Shown piece after piece: positions 1-11,085 of a stretch of DNA of 64,000 nucleotides. This DNA comes from Rhodoferax sp. (GTDB lineage Bacteria > Pseudomonadota > Gammaproteobacteria > Burkholderiales > Burkholderiaceae_C): the NCBI GenBank assembly GCA_031291295.1, contig JARLJI010000137.1, positions 1 to 64,000 of the forward strand, read 5' to 3'. Within the stretch, counting starts at the first letter, position 1, and each line of letters opens with the position of its first letter. Position numbers and translations under genes: made by a program. The notes beneath the pieces were generated by a model that saw nothing but the letters and a program-made list of their open reading frames with translations, was not told the origin of the DNA and did no database searches.

Positions 1-185
1 AGCGCCGCGGTGGCGGCGGCCGCGGCCGATAGCCGGCGCTGGCGGCCTGGACACAGCGGGGGCCGCCGGCTCCTTGCGCTGACCCGGCCCCGATGACCTG
101 TCCGGGGCGAACCCACGGTACCGGTTAAAATACAAGGCTTTGCCCACGGGGCGAAAATCCAAACTCAAGCTCAGGAAAAATACAC
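1..185. other. Window edge and ndk leader, no gene assigned
   Basis: No complete gene is visible. Two plus-strand frames are open from base 1, with stops at 80-82 and 94-96, and could be the tail of an upstream gene, but the residues (Ala/Arg/Gly rich) are not diagnostic. The region also carries the presumed ndk promoter and leader. Confidence 0.4.
126..131 (+). promoter_or_regulatory. Candidate -10 box of ndk
   Basis: TAAAAT sits 54 bases before the ndk start in an AT-richer pocket. No convincing -35 hexamer lies 16-18 bases upstream. A very similar GGTAAAAT context precedes hisZ. This is inference from consensus only. Confidence 0.3.
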
Positions 186-611
186 ATGGCTATCGAACGC
201 ACTCTCTCCATCATCAAACCCGATGCCGTTGCCAAAAACGTGATCGGCCAGATTTATGCCCGTTTTGAGGCCGCCGGCCTGAAAGTGGTGGCCGCCCGCA
301 TGGCGCACCTGTCGCGCAGCGAGGCCGAAGCCTTCTACGCCGTGCACAAGGAGCGCCCTTTCTTCAAGGATCTGGTGGACTTCATGATCTCCGGCCCGGT
401 GATGATCCAGGTGCTGGAGGGCAAGAACGCCGTCCTGAAAAATCGCGACCTGATGGGCGCCACCGACCCCAAGAAGGCCGATGCCGGCACCATCCGCGCC
501 GACTTTGCCGACAGCATCGACGCGAATGCCGTGCATGGCTCCGACGCCGCCGAGACGGCTAAAGAAGAAATCAGCTTCTTCTTCGCGGGCATGAACGTTT
601 ACTCGCGCTGA
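186..611 (+). CDS. ndk: Nucleoside diphosphate kinase
   Basis: Cytosolic kinase that moves the gamma-phosphate of ATP onto nucleoside diphosphates through a phosphohistidine, balancing the (d)NTP pools. The 141-residue product has the usual family length. It shows the N-terminal [12 protein letters not shown] strand, the nucleotide-binding region around residues 85-115 and the active-site motif NAVHGSDA, with the catalytic histidine at residue 117. An AGGAAA-type ribosome site precedes the ATG. It is the first gene of a long plus-strand housekeeping run, with rlmN 19 bases downstream, an order common in Burkholderiales. Confidence 0.98.
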   Translation: MAIERTLSIIKPDAVAKNVIGQIYARFEAAGLKVVAARMAHLSRSEAEAFYAVHKERPFFKDLVDFMISGPVMIQVLEGKNAVLKNRDLMGATDPKKADAGTIRADFADSIDANAVHGSDAAETAKEEISFFFAGMNVYSR

Positions 612-630
612 TCCATCGATTGATCATGCG

Positions 631-1779
631 ATGACGGCCAACCTGCTCGACTACGACCTTGAGGGCCTGGCCGCCTTTTGCGAGCGGCACGGAGAAAAAC
701 GCTTCCGTGCCACCCAGTTGTTCCGCTGGATTCACCAAAAGGGCGCTTCCGATTTCGACCAGATGACCGATCTGGCCAAGTCCCTGCGTGAAAAACTCAA
801 GGTAGCGGCCCATATCCAGGGCCTGCAGGTCATCTCGCAACACGAATCATCGGACGGCACCATCAAATGGCTGTTCGACGTGGGCGCCGGCAACGCGGTC
901 GAGGCGGTTTTCATTCCCGAGGACGACCGCGGCACCCTGTGCGTGTCGTCCCAGGCGGGCTGCGCTGTGGGGTGCCGATTCTGCTCGACGGGACACCAGG
1001 GTTTCAGCCGCAACCTGACGACCGGCGAAATCACCGGGCAACTGTGGTTTGCCGAACATTTTCTGCGCAAGCATCTGGCACGGGACGAGCGCGTCATCTC
1101 CAACGTGGTGATGATGGGCATGGGCGAGCCGCTGCAGAACTATGGGGCACTGATCCCCGCCCTGCGCACCATGCTCGACGACCACGGCTACGGCCTGTCG
1201 CGCCGGCGCGTGACGGTGTCGACCTCCGGCGTGGTGCCGATGATCGACCGTCTGGGGCTCGACTGTCCGGTGGCGCTCGCGGTCTCGCTGCACGCCCCCA
1301 CCGACGCCTTGCGCGACAACCTGGTGCCGCTGAATCGCAAGTACCCTTTGAACGAATTGCTCGATGCCTGCAACCGCTATCTGGTCCACGCGCCGCGCGA
1401 CTTCATCACCTTCGAATACTGCATGCTCGATGGGGTGAACGACCAGCTCGAACAGGCGCGGCAGCTGGTCAGCCTGGTGCGCCAGCATCAGGGGCAGGGC
1501 ATCTGGTGCAAGTTCAACCTGATTCCCTTCAATCCCTTTCCCGCGTCCGGATTGCTGTGCTCGCCGCCGGAACAGGTGGCCGCATTTGGCAAAATTCTGA
1601 GCGATGCGGGCATCGTGACCACGGTGCGCAAGACGCGCGGGGACGATATCGATGCGGCCTGCGGCCAGCTCGCGGGCGATGTCAAGGACCGAACCAGCGT
1701 GGGCAAGCGCATCGCGCAGCAACGCATCGTGATGTTGAAACCGGTCAGGGCAACCGCTGTTGCCAACAAGGAGATTTGA
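631..1779 (+). CDS. rlmN: Dual-specificity 23S rRNA/tRNA adenine-C2 methyltransferase
   Basis: Radical SAM enzyme that methylates C2 of A2503 in 23S rRNA and A37 in some tRNAs, supporting translational fidelity. The 382-residue protein has the CxxxCxxC iron-sulfur motif at Cys111, Cys115 and Cys118 (CAVGCRFC), the GEPLQN SAM-binding segment around residue 165, and the resolving cysteine at residue 344 in DIDAACGQL. All residues needed for the methyl-cysteine mechanism are therefore present. The ATG start gives the standard N-terminus. The pilF-like gene begins 3 bases after the stop, so the two are co-transcribed. Confidence 0.97.
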   Translation: MTANLLDYDLEGLAAFCERHGEKRFRATQLFRWIHQKGASDFDQMTDLAKSLREKLKVAAHIQGLQVISQHESSDGTIKWLFDVGAGNAVEAVFIPEDDRGTLCVSSQAGCAVGCRFCSTGHQGFSRNLTTGEITGQLWFAEHFLRKHLARDERVISNVVMMGMGEPLQNYGALIPALRTMLDDHGYGLSRRRVTVSTSGVVPMIDRLGLDCPVALAVSLHAPTDALRDNLVPLNRKYPLNELLDACNRYLVHAPRDFITFEYCMLDGVNDQLEQARQLVSLVRQHQGQGIWCKFNLIPFNPFPASGLLCSPPEQVAAFGKILSDAGIVTTVRKTRGDDIDAACGQLAGDVKDRTSVGKRIAQQRIVMLKPVRATAVANKEI

Positions 1780-1782
1780 GGC

Positions 1783-2619
1783 ATGAAGAACCCCGGTGTA
1801 GGCAAGCGGCAGGTTGTCCTGTGGCTGGCGCAGGCCTGTTTCGTGGTATCGGCGCTGGCCGGATTGACGGGTTGCGCGGCAAATTCAGGCACGACGGGCG
1901 CGTCTGACGCCGGCACCGACCTCGTTACCGAGTCGGATGCAAGTCCGGCCCGAAAAAAGGCGCAAATCCGGCTGGACCTGGCGGTGGATTATTTCAACCG
2001 GGGCCAGACGACGGTGGCGCTCGACGAGCTCAAGCGGGCCCTTGCGACAGACCCCACGTATGGCGAGGCCTACAACCTGCGCGGCTTGGTCTACATGCGG
2101 CTGGACGACCCCAAACTGGCCGAAGACAGTTTTCGCCGCGCCACGGCGCTCAAGCCGCGCGACGGCGGCATCCTGCACAACTACGGCTGGATGCTGTGCC
2201 AGCAAGCCCGCTATCCGGAGGCGGATCAGGCTTTCAAGCAGGCGCTCGCCATCCCGCTCTACGACGAAAAGGCCAAGACCTTGATGACGGAGGGCCTGTG
2301 CCAGATACAAGCCGGCCACAAGGCGGAGGCGGAAGTCACGCTGTCCCAGTCGTACCAGCTCGATGCCGGTAACCCCATCACGGGCTACAACCTGTCCAGC
2401 CTGCTGTTTCAGCGCAACGAGTTGACACGCGCCCAGTTCTATATCCGGCGCATCAACAACACCGATCTGGCCAATGCAGAGACGCTGTGGCTAGGCATCA
2501 AGGTCGAACGCCGCATGAACAACCGCGAAGCCATGCTGCAACTGGCCGATCAGCTACAGCGACGTTTCCCCGAGTCGCGCGAACTGGTGGCGTATCAACG
2601 GAGCGCCTTCGATGAGTGA
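1783..2619 (+). CDS. pilF: Type IV pilus biogenesis TPR lipoprotein PilF/PilW
   Basis: Predicted outer-membrane lipoprotein that helps assemble or stabilise the PilQ secretin. The 278-residue product has a hydrophobic signal (residues 10-30) ending in lipobox LTGC with Cys31. Several tetratricopeptide units follow, for example AYNLRGLVYMRLDDPKLAEDSFRRA and the following HNYGWMLCQQARYPEADQ repeat. Its place between rlmN and rodZ is conserved in beta- and gammaproteobacteria. It overlaps the next gene by 8 bases, which suggests translational coupling. No other pilus genes lie in the window. Confidence 0.9.
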   Translation: MKNPGVGKRQVVLWLAQACFVVSALAGLTGCAANSGTTGASDAGTDLVTESDASPARKKAQIRLDLAVDYFNRGQTTVALDELKRALATDPTYGEAYNLRGLVYMRLDDPKLAEDSFRRATALKPRDGGILHNYGWMLCQQARYPEADQAFKQALAIPLYDEKAKTLMTEGLCQIQAGHKAEAEVTLSQSYQLDAGNPITGYNLSSLLFQRNELTRAQFYIRRINNTDLANAETLWLGIKVERRMNNREAMLQLADQLQRRFPESRELVAYQRSAFDE

Positions 2620-3543
2620 CTTCCTGCAACCAACGTCAAGCGCCCCGTTTTCTGCCGACGCTGCCGCGCAGGTCAGCGCGGGGATGCTGCTGCGGCAGGC
2701 GCGCGAGGCAGCCGGGTTGCATATCGCGGTGCTGGCGGTCTCTCTCAAAGTGCCGGTGAGCAAGCTGGAGGCGCTGGAGGCGGACCAGTGGGACGAGCTT
2801 CCCGACGCGGTGTTCACACGGGCGCTGGCGGCGACCGTGTGCCGCATGCTCAAGATGGATCCGGCCCCGGTACTGGACAGGCTGCCGCAAACGACGGCCC
2901 CGCGCCTGACAGCGGACGACGAAACCATCAACACGCCGTTTCGTTCGCCGGGCGAAAACTTCCGGCCCGGGTTCTGGAACCAGCTTTCGCGCCCCATGGT
3001 GCTGGCGGTGCTGGCGCTGTTGCTGGGCGCGTTGGTGCTGATCCTGCTGCCCAGCTTCAGTCGTAACGCAAGTGTGGCGGGCACCGCGCCCGTGGCGACC
3101 GCGCCGGTGCCTGTCGTGGCGGCGGCTGCCGTGCCTGCGCCCGCGCCCGCTGACAAGGCGGCCGACCCGCAGGTGACGCCCGCCATGGCGGCGCCATTGC
3201 TCACATCGGCGCCCGGGACGGGCGCAGCACCCGCAATGCTCGCTGCGCCTGGGCCGGTGGAAGTGCTGCAGCCAGCGGCAGCGCCCGCGCCCGCCGATGG
3301 CGCACCTGGTGCCGCCGTGGTGTTCAATGCACGGGCCGCATCGTGGGTGCAGGTGACCGATGCAAAAGGCAACGCCGTGCTGCGCAAAACGCTGGCGCCT
3401 GCAGAGGTGTCTGAAGTCTCTGGTGCGCTGCCCATGTCGGTGGTGGTCGGGCGAGCCGATGCCATCCAGGTGCAGGTCAAGGGCAAGCCATTTGATCTAG
3501 CGCCCTCGACTAAAAACAATGTTGCACGTTTTGAGGTGAAGTA

Positions 3544-3544
<1 letters not shown>
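2612..3544 (+). CDS. rodZ: RodZ-like helix-turn-helix cytoskeletal protein
   Basis: Bitopic inner-membrane protein that links MreB filaments to the elongation machinery. The 310-residue product has a Cro/C1-type HTH fold at residues 24-95 ([15 protein letters not shown] onward), one transmembrane segment at about 128-149, a long Ala/Pro-rich periplasmic linker (about 155-235), and a C-terminal beta domain of the DUF4115 type ([17 protein letters not shown]). This is the standard RodZ order. The start lies inside pilF, and the stop overlaps the ispG start in TAATG. The linker is low-complexity and probably varies between relatives. Confidence 0.9.
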
Positions 3545-4818
<1,274 letters not shown>

Positions 4819-4848
4819 GTCGGGTTTTCGATTTTTTAATGGTAAAAC

Positions 4849-4897
4849 GGGCTGTAGCCAGCGTCAGTGCTGCGCAGGCAGCTATCACTTAAGTAGC
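4849..4897 (+). repeat. Dispersed short repeat, copy 1 (ispG-hisS gap)
   Basis: The 17-nt core at 4881-4897 is GCTATCACTTAAGTAGC, with complementary ends GCTAY/RTAGC. It is preceded by a GGGCTGTAGCC arm at about 4849-4859 and a GCGCAGGCA spacer. The same layout recurs at 43290-43337 and 62830-62876. Confidence 0.7.
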
Positions 4898-4911
4898 AAG
4901 CAACAAATTCA

Positions 4912-6210
4912 ATGGCCGAGAAGTTAACCGCCGTCAAGGGCATGAACGACATCCTGCCGCCCGACTCGGCGCGCTGGGAATGGTTCGAAGACAAGGTGCG
5001 CGCGCTGATGCGGCGCTATGGCTACGCCAACGTGCGCACGCCGATCGTCGAGCCGACGGCACTGTTCGTGCGCGGCTTGGGCGAGGTGACCGATATCGTC
5101 GAGAAGGAGATGTATTCCTTCACCGACTCGATGAACGGCGACCAGCTCACGCTGCGCCCCGAGGCCACCGCCGGCATCGTGCGCGCGATGGTCGAGCACA
5201 ACGCGCTGTACAACGGCCCGCTGCGCGTCTGGACCATGGGCGCCGTGTTCCGCCACGAGCGTCCGCAAAAGGGCCGCTATCGCCAGTTCCACCAGATCGA
5301 CGTCGAGGCCCTGGGCTATTGCGGACCCGACGTGGACGCCGAGCAGATCCTGATGTGCCGCGCGCTGTGGCAGGAGCTGGGCCTGGTCGAAGGCCAGGAC
5401 GTGCGACTCGAGATCAACAGCCTGGGCCAGGCCGAAGAGCGCCGGCAGCACCGCGAGGCATTGATCGCCCACTTCGAGGCCCACGCATCGGTGCTCGACG
5501 AGGACGCGAAGCGCCGCCTGCACAGCAACCCGCTGCGCATCCTCGACAGCAAGAACCCGGCGATGCAGGCGATCGTCGAATCGGCGCCGCAGCTCATGAG
5601 CTTTCTGGGCGAGGCCTCGCTGGCGCACCTGAACGCCGTGCGCGCCATCCTCGATGCCGCCGGGCTCGACTACCGCGTGAACCCGCGCCTGGTGCGCGGC
5701 ATGGACTACTACAACCTCACCGTCTTCGAATGGATCACCGACAAGCTCGGCTCGCAAGGCACGGTCTGCGGCGGCGGGCGCTACGACGGCCTGTTCGAGC
5801 AGCTCGGCGGCAAGCCGACGCCGGCCATCGGCTGGGGCCTTGGCGTGGAGCGCCTGCTGCTGCTGCTCGAGGCCGTGGGCACGGCCATTGCGCCGCCCGT
5901 GCCCGACGCCTACGCCGTGATTCCCGATGCGGCGGCGCTGCCCGTGGCGATGTGCACGCTGCAGGCCCTGCGCGCCGCGGGCATCAGCGTGCAGATGCAT
6001 GCCGGCTCGGGCGAGGGCCGGGGCAGCATGAAGTCGCAGCTCAAGAAGGCCGACGCCAGCGGCGCCCGCCACGCCCTGATCTTCGGCGCGGACGAGCTGG
6101 CGCAAAACGTGGTGGCCGTCAAATCCCTGCGCGACGGCAGCGGCCAGCAGGTGCTGCAGCCGCTGGCCGATGTGTCCGCGTGGGCCGCCACCCTACAATC
6201 GCTGACTTAA
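4912..6210 (+). CDS. hisS: Histidyl-tRNA synthetase
   Basis: Class II aminoacyl-tRNA synthetase that charges tRNA-His. The 432-residue product starts [18 protein letters not shown], has class II motif 2 around [16 protein letters not shown], the histidine-binding loops [13 protein letters not shown] and GGGRYDGL, and motif 3 GWGLGVERL, followed by a C-terminal anticodon-binding domain (about residues 335-432). It is distinct from the catalytic-type paralogue hisZ found 8 kb downstream. yfgM starts 14 bases after the stop. Confidence 0.98.
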   Translation: MAEKLTAVKGMNDILPPDSARWEWFEDKVRALMRRYGYANVRTPIVEPTALFVRGLGEVTDIVEKEMYSFTDSMNGDQLTLRPEATAGIVRAMVEHNALYNGPLRVWTMGAVFRHERPQKGRYRQFHQIDVEALGYCGPDVDAEQILMCRALWQELGLVEGQDVRLEINSLGQAEERRQHREALIAHFEAHASVLDEDAKRRLHSNPLRILDSKNPAMQAIVESAPQLMSFLGEASLAHLNAVRAILDAAGLDYRVNPRLVRGMDYYNLTVFEWITDKLGSQGTVCGGGRYDGLFEQLGGKPTPAIGWGLGVERLLLLLEAVGTAIAPPVPDAYAVIPDAAALPVAMCTLQALRAAGISVQMHAGSGEGRGSMKSQLKKADASGARHALIFGADELAQNVVAVKSLRDGSGQQVLQPLADVSAWAATLQSLT

Positions 6211-6224
6211 ACGAATCACACACC

Positions 6225-6932
6225 ATGGCTACACCTCTCGATCTTCAAGAACAAGAACAGCTGGATGAGCTCAAGCACTTCTGGAAAAAGTACGGCGACC
6301 TGATCACCTGGACACTGCTGCTGGTGTTTGGCGCGCTGGCTGCGTGGAACGGCTACCAGTACTGGCAACGCGGTCAGGCCACGCAGGCCTCGGCTCTGTA
6401 CGACGAGGTCGAGCGCGCCGCACAGTCGGGCGATATGGCCATGCTGGAGCGCTCCTTTAGCGACATGAAAGACCGTTACGGCCGCACTACTTACGCGCAG
6501 CAATCGGGCCTGCTGGTCGCCAAGGTAATGGACGACAAAGGCAATATCGACGGCGCCAAGGCAGCGCTGGCCTGGGTCGCCGACAAGACTTCCGACGAAG
6601 GCTACCAGTCGATCGCCAGGCTGCGTCTGGCGGCTGTATTGATGCAGGCCAACGCCTATGACGAGGCGCGCAAGCAGCTCGCCGGCTCGTTCCCGGCGGA
6701 GTTCGCGCCGCTGGTGGCGGACCGCATCGGCGATATCGATGTCCTGCAGGGCAAGAAGGCCGAGGCCGTGGCGCAATACGGCCGGGCCTACAAGGGCTTC
6801 GAGGCGCAATCGCAATACCGGCGCCTGGTCGAAGTCAAACTGAACGCGCTGGGCGTGGACCCGCGGGCCGCATCCGGCGCTGCCGCTGCGGCGCCGCAGG
6901 CCGGCGCATCCGCCACCGGGGAGTCCAAGTGA
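6225..6932 (+). CDS. YfgM-family TPR membrane protein (periplasmic chaperone partner)
   Basis: Inner-membrane ancillary protein of the SecYEG translocon that hands clients to periplasmic chaperones. The 235-residue product has a short cytoplasmic start (DLQEQEQLDELKHFWKKYGD), one membrane anchor at about residues 26-46, and a periplasmic helical TPR-like region up to a low-complexity Ala/Gly tail. The frame is open upstream across hisS, but the ATG at 6225 gives the canonical family N-terminus. The hisS-yfgM-bamB-der order is conserved in proteobacteria. The stop overlaps the bamB GTG by four bases (GTGA). Confidence 0.93.
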   Translation: MATPLDLQEQEQLDELKHFWKKYGDLITWTLLLVFGALAAWNGYQYWQRGQATQASALYDEVERAAQSGDMAMLERSFSDMKDRYGRTTYAQQSGLLVAKVMDDKGNIDGAKAALAWVADKTSDEGYQSIARLRLAAVLMQANAYDEARKQLAGSFPAEFAPLVADRIGDIDVLQGKKAEAVAQYGRAYKGFEAQSQYRRLVEVKLNALGVDPRAASGAAAAAPQAGASATGESK

Positions 6933-8074
6933 GCTTGAGACATTTTGTGCCTGCAGCCCTTGCACCGCGTGCGCTGATAGCTATTGTTTTCGTAGCGACC
7001 CTGGCGGCGTGCTCGAGTGGCTCGCCACCCCCGAAGCCGACGCCTCTGGCACCCAACGAGGCGTTGATCGGCGTGCGGCAGGTCTGGACGGCGCATGTGG
7101 GTCCGGTCGACTTTCCGCTCGACGTCAACGTCAATGGCAGCACCGTGACACTGGCCGGCTCCGATGGCACTGTGGTGGCGCTGGATGCGCGCACCGGGCG
7201 CGACCTGTGGCGCACCTCGGTGCACACGCCGATCGCCGCCGGTGTCGGCAGCGACGGCAAGCTGGCCGCCGTGGTGACGACGGGCAACGAGCTGGTCGCG
7301 CTGGACGGCGGGCGTGAACTGTGGCGCCAGAAGCTGGCGGCGCAGGTCTATACCGCGCCCCTGGTGGCCGGCGCACGGGTCTTTTTGCTCGCGGCGGACC
7401 GATCGGTGAGCGCCTACGACGGCCAGTCCGGGCGCCGCTTGTGGCTGCAAAAGCCGCCCAGCGAACCGCTGATCCTGCACCAGGGCGGCGTCCTGCTGGC
7501 GGTCGGCGATACGCTGGTGGTGGGCTTGTCCGGCCGCATGCTGGGACTCAACCCCCTGAACGGCAGCCTGCGCTGGGAGGTGCCGATCGCGTCCCCGCGC
7601 GGCACCAACGATATTGAACGGCTGGTCGACCTCGTGGGTCCGGTCAGCCGGGTCGGCGATGTGGTCTGCGCGCGGGCTTTCCAGATGGCGGTCGGTTGCG
7701 TCGATGCCGCGCGCGGCACCGTGCTGTGGACCAAGCCGGCGAATGGCGCGCAAGGCGTGCAGGGCGACGACCGGCTTCTGTTCGGCACCGAGATCGACGG
7801 CAAGGTGGTGGCCTGGCGCCCCGCCAATGGCGAGCAGGCCTGGAGCACCGATAGCCTGAAGTACCGCGGCTTGAGCGCACCTCTGGCGCTTGGGCGCTCG
7901 GTGGTGATTGGCGACAGCGCCGGCTTCGTGCACTTGCTGTCGCGCGAAGACGGCTCCTTGCTGACCCGGCTGACGACCGATGGCTCGGGCGTGGCGGCTG
8001 CGCCCGTGGCCGCCGGCAATACCCTCGTCGTGGTGACACGCAATGGGGGGGTCTATGGCTTCCAGCCGGAATGA
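6929..8074 (+). CDS. bamB: Outer membrane protein assembly factor BamB
   Basis: Lipoprotein of the BAM complex that assists insertion of beta-barrel proteins. The 381-residue product starts with GTG overlapping the yfgM stop, has a signal peptide with lipobox LAAC (Cys28), and then an eight-bladed PQQ-like beta-propeller with repeated VVALDARTGRDLWR-type blades and a final VYGFQ strand. The hydrophobic core of the signal peptide is encoded across a copy of the dispersed repeat (6980-6996). The der gene begins 18 bases downstream. Confidence 0.96.
   Translation: MSLRHFVPAALAPRALIAIVFVATLAACSSGSPPPKPTPLAPNEALIGVRQVWTAHVGPVDFPLDVNVNGSTVTLAGSDGTVVALDARTGRDLWRTSVHTPIAAGVGSDGKLAAVVTTGNELVALDGGRELWRQKLAAQVYTAPLVAGARVFLLAADRSVSAYDGQSGRRLWLQKPPSEPLILHQGGVLLAVGDTLVVGLSGRMLGLNPLNGSLRWEVPIASPRGTNDIERLVDLVGPVSRVGDVVCARAFQMAVGCVDAARGTVLWTKPANGAQGVQGDDRLLFGTEIDGKVVAWRPANGEQAWSTDSLKYRGLSAPLALGRSVVIGDSAGFVHLLSREDGSLLTRLTTDGSGVAAAPVAAGNTLVVVTRNGGVYGFQPE
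6980..6996 (+). repeat. Dispersed repeat core inside bamB signal sequence
   Basis: GCTATTGTTTTCGTAGC, a full 17-nt core with the GCTAT...GTAGC ends, lies in frame in bamB and encodes part of the signal-peptide hydrophobic stretch (AIVFVA). Local base composition is much lower in GC than the flanks. Confidence 0.6.
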
Positions 8075-8092
8075 CCTGCTAGGTAGCCGCAC

Positions 8093-9430
8093 GTGAAGCC
8101 TGTCCTGGCCCTGGTCGGCCGCCCCAACGTCGGCAAGTCCACCCTGTTCAACCGGCTCACCAAGTCGCGCGATGCCATCGTCGCCGACTTTGCCGGCCTG
8201 ACGCGCGACCGGCACTACGGCAACGGGCGCCAGGGCCCGCACGAATTCATCGCCATCGACACCGGCGGCTTCGAGCCGGATGCGGCCAGCGGCATCTACA
8301 AGGAAATGGCCAAACAGACGCGCCAGGCGGTGGCCGAGGCGGATGTGGTCATTTTCGTCGTGGACGCGCGCGCCGGCCTGTCGGCCCAGGATCACGACAT
8401 CGCCAAATACCTGCGGCGTCTGGGCAAACCCACGGTGCTGGCCGCGAACAAGGCCGAAGGCATGCAGGCGGGCGCGCAGCTGTCCGAGTTTTATGAGCTG
8501 GGCCTGGGCGAGGTGTACCCAATCTCGGCCTCGCATGGCCAGGGCATCCGCGACCTGGTGGAACTGGCGCTGGAGCCCCTGCATCTGCCGGAGCCGGACG
8601 ACAGCGCTGCGGAAGTCGACAGCGGCGTCATCAAGCTGGCGGTCGCGGGGCGCCCCAACGTCGGCAAATCGACCCTGATCAACACCTGGCTGGGCGAGGA
8701 GCGGCTGGTGGCGTTCGACTTGCCCGGCACCACACGCGACGCGATCACGGTGCCGTTCGAGCGCAACGGCCAGCGCTTCGAGCTGATCGACACTGCAGGA
8801 TTGCGCCGCAAGGGCAAGGTGTTTGAAGCCATCGAGAAGTTTTCGGTGGTGAAGACGCTGCAGGCCATTGAAACGGCCAACGTGGTGTTGCTGCTGCTCG
8901 ATGCCACCCAGGGTGTGACCGACCAGGATGCGCATATCGCGGGCTACATCCTGGAGAGCGGTCGCGCCGTGGTGCTGGCGGTCAACAAGTGGGATGCGAT
9001 TGATGCCTACCAGCGCGAGCTGGTGCAGCGCTCCATCGAGACGCGCCTGCCGTTTCTCAAATTTGCCGCGGTGCACTTCATCTCCGCCCAGAAGCGCCAG
9101 GGTTTGGGGCCGGTCTGGCTGTCCATCATTCAGGCCCACAAGGCGGCCAACTGCAAGATGTCCACGCCGGTGCTGACGCGCCTGCTGCTGGAGGCGGTGC
9201 AGTTCCAGAGTCCCAAGCGCGCCGGCATGTTCCGCCCCAAACTGCGCTACGCGCACCAGGGCGGCATGAATCCGCCGGTCATCGTGATCCACGGCAACTC
9301 GCTGGAACATGTCACCGAGGCCTACAAGCGGTTCCTGGAAGGGCGCTTCCGCAAGGAGTTCAACCTGACCGGAACGCCGCTGCGCATCGAGATGAAAACC
9401 TCGCACAACCCGTACGCCGACAAAGAGTAG
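8093..9430 (+). CDS. der: Ribosome-assembly GTPase Der (EngA)
   Basis: Essential GTPase with two tandem G domains, acting in 50S subunit maturation. The 445-residue protein has a P-loop GRPNVGKST in domain 1 (residues 9-17) and again in domain 2 (near residue 184). Other G motifs are DTGGF and DTAGL (G3), NKAE and NKWD (G4). A C-terminal KH-like domain (about 350-445) ends HNPYADKE. It starts at GTG after a weak ribosome site. Length and order fit the family exactly. Confidence 0.97.
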   Translation: MKPVLALVGRPNVGKSTLFNRLTKSRDAIVADFAGLTRDRHYGNGRQGPHEFIAIDTGGFEPDAASGIYKEMAKQTRQAVAEADVVIFVVDARAGLSAQDHDIAKYLRRLGKPTVLAANKAEGMQAGAQLSEFYELGLGEVYPISASHGQGIRDLVELALEPLHLPEPDDSAAEVDSGVIKLAVAGRPNVGKSTLINTWLGEERLVAFDLPGTTRDAITVPFERNGQRFELIDTAGLRRKGKVFEAIEKFSVVKTLQAIETANVVLLLLDATQGVTDQDAHIAGYILESGRAVVLAVNKWDAIDAYQRELVQRSIETRLPFLKFAAVHFISAQKRQGLGPVWLSIIQAHKAANCKMSTPVLTRLLLEAVQFQSPKRAGMFRPKLRYAHQGGMNPPVIVIHGNSLEHVTEAYKRFLEGRFRKEFNLTGTPLRIEMKTSHNPYADKE

Positions 9431-9550
9431 GGCGGCGCCCGGTCACTGCCCCATTTTTTCTTGTGGAATTGAGCTTTGAGGCCGTCGCACCGGTGCGGCG
9501 CTGTGGTAAGGTTCCACTTCCTACAACAACTTCTGAACACGGAGAATATC

Positions 9551-9805
9551 GTGAGCAACAAAGGGCAGCTACTTCAGGACCCCTTCCTCAACGCCTTGCG
9601 CCGCGAGCATGTGCCGGTGTCCATCTATCTGGTGAACGGCATCAAGCTGCAGGGCCAGGTGGAGTCATTCGATCAATACGTTGTGCTGCTTCGCAACACC
9701 GTGACGCAAATGGTGTACAAGCACGCCATTTCGACCATTGTGCCGGGGCGCGCCGTCAACTTCTCGGTCGCCGAGGGCGCCGCAGCTGCGCCGGACGCGC
9801 CCTGA
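9551..9805 (+). CDS. hfq: RNA chaperone Hfq
   Basis: Hexameric Sm-like protein that pairs small RNAs with mRNAs. The 84-residue product, starting at GTG 9551 behind GGAGA, begins [29 protein letters not shown]. It has the Sm1 segment, Sm2 motif [10 protein letters not shown] and an Ala/Pro-rich tail. The open frame extends 75 bases further upstream, but the extra residues are unlike Hfq. The der-hfq-hflX-hflK-hflC order is typical of betaproteobacteria. Confidence 0.97.
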   Translation: MSNKGQLLQDPFLNALRREHVPVSIYLVNGIKLQGQVESFDQYVVLLRNTVTQMVYKHAISTIVPGRAVNFSVAEGAAAAPDAP

Positions 9806-9870
9806 TCCTGCAGGCCAGCGTCCGGCCGACATTGTGCTGACAATGCAACCCCCGATCCGCTGATCCAGAT

Positions 9871-11043
9871 TTGTCCGATTCACCCGACCGCCAATTTGCC
9901 CCGACCATCCTGGTCGGGGTTGATTTTGGCTTGCCTCATTTTGACGGCGAGCTGGAAGAGCTCGGGCTGCTGGCCCAGACCGCGGGCCTGAAGCCCGTGG
10001 CGCGCATCACCTGCAAGCGCAAGGCGCCCGATGCCGCCCTGTTTGTGGGCAGCGGCAAGGCCGATGAAATCAAGTTCATGGCGGAACAGCTCGGGGCCAC
10101 CGAGGTGTTGTTCGACCAGAGCCTGAGCCCGGCGCAGCAGCGCAACCTGGAGCGTCATCTGGGCCTGCCCGTGAATGACCGCACGCTGCTGATCCTGGAA
10201 ATCTTCGGCCAGCGCGCGCGCAGCCACGAGGGCAAGCTGCAGGTCGAACTGGCCCGGCTGCAATACCTGAGCACGCGCCTGGTGCGGCGCTGGTCGCACC
10301 TGGAGCGCCAGCGCGGTGGCATCGGCGCGCGTGGGGGCCCGGGCGAGGCCCAGATCGAGCTGGACCGGCGCATGATCGGCGAATCCATCAAGCGCACCTC
10401 GGCCAAGCTTGAAAAGGTCAAGCGCCAGCGCCACACCCAGCGCCGCCAGCGCGAACGGCGCGACGCCTTCAATATTTCGCTGGTGGGCTACACCAACGCG
10501 GGCAAATCGACGCTGTTCAATGCGCTGGTGAAGGCGCGCGCCTACACCGCCGACCAGCTGTTTGCCACGCTGGACACCACCACACGGCAGCTTTATCTCG
10601 GGGAGGCCGGGCGCTCCGTCTCGCTGTCGGATACGGTCGGGTTCATTCGCGACCTGCCGCACGGGCTGATCGACGCCTTTCAGGCGACCTTGCAGGAAGC
10701 CGTGGATGCCGACCTGCTGCTGCATGTGGTGGATGCCGCGAGGCCGGATTTCCCCGAGCAAATGGCTGAGGTGCAGCGTGTGCTGGCGGAGATCGGCGCG
10801 GCGGGCGTGCCGCAGCTTCTCGTGTTCAACAAGCTCGACGCCCTTGAAAAAGAGCAGCGGCCGCTGCAACTGAGCGATACGTTTGAAGTTGACGGCACCC
10901 GCGTCCCGCGTTTGTTCGTCAGCGCGCGCACTGGCGAAGGACTGCCGGCTCTGCGTCAGCAATTGGCCAGCATGGTGGCGGGCAGGGCGGGAGCCGATGC
11001 GGCCAGTGCGCAAGCCCCCGAATTTCATGAGGCTGCTCCCTGA
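9871..11043 (+). CDS. hflX: Ribosome-associated GTPase HflX
   Basis: GTPase that splits stalled or heat-damaged 70S ribosomes. The 390-residue protein has the N-terminal HflX domain (about 15-190, with GSGKADEIK and GARGGPGEAQIELDRR), a coiled segment, and a G domain with P-loop GYTNAGKST near residue 210, DTVGFIRDLP (G3) and NKLD (G4). The called start is TTG at 9871, and no ATG gives a full N-terminus. It follows hfq by 65 bases. Confidence 0.95.
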   Translation: MSDSPDRQFAPTILVGVDFGLPHFDGELEELGLLAQTAGLKPVARITCKRKAPDAALFVGSGKADEIKFMAEQLGATEVLFDQSLSPAQQRNLERHLGLPVNDRTLLILEIFGQRARSHEGKLQVELARLQYLSTRLVRRWSHLERQRGGIGARGGPGEAQIELDRRMIGESIKRTSAKLEKVKRQRHTQRRQRERRDAFNISLVGYTNAGKSTLFNALVKARAYTADQLFATLDTTTRQLYLGEAGRSVSLSDTVGFIRDLPHGLIDAFQATLQEAVDADLLLHVVDAARPDFPEQMAEVQRVLAEIGAAGVPQLLVFNKLDALEKEQRPLQLSDTFEVDGTRVPRLFVSARTGEGLPALRQQLASMVAGRAGADAASAQAPEFHEAAP

Positions 11044-11085
11044 TTGGGCACAATCGGGGGGACAACACAAGAAGAGAATTTGCGC

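Noticed and set aside
4980-6932. 650-codon frame that would fuse a long Arg/Ala-rich segment to the YfgM-like protein
   Set aside because: The first 415 codons overlap hisS out of frame and show no domain. The ATG at 6225 gives the proper YfgM start.
6788-9406. 872-codon minus-strand open frame opposite bamB and der
   Set aside because: It lies antisense to two certain genes. Its composition (His/Arg/Gln-rich, no motifs) is the normal mirror of high GC3 coding sequence.
9430-9460. Possible terminator after der (GGGC/GCCC near a run of T)
   Set aside because: The short GC stem is separated from the T-run by about 15 bases, and hfq follows closely, so read-through is more likely.
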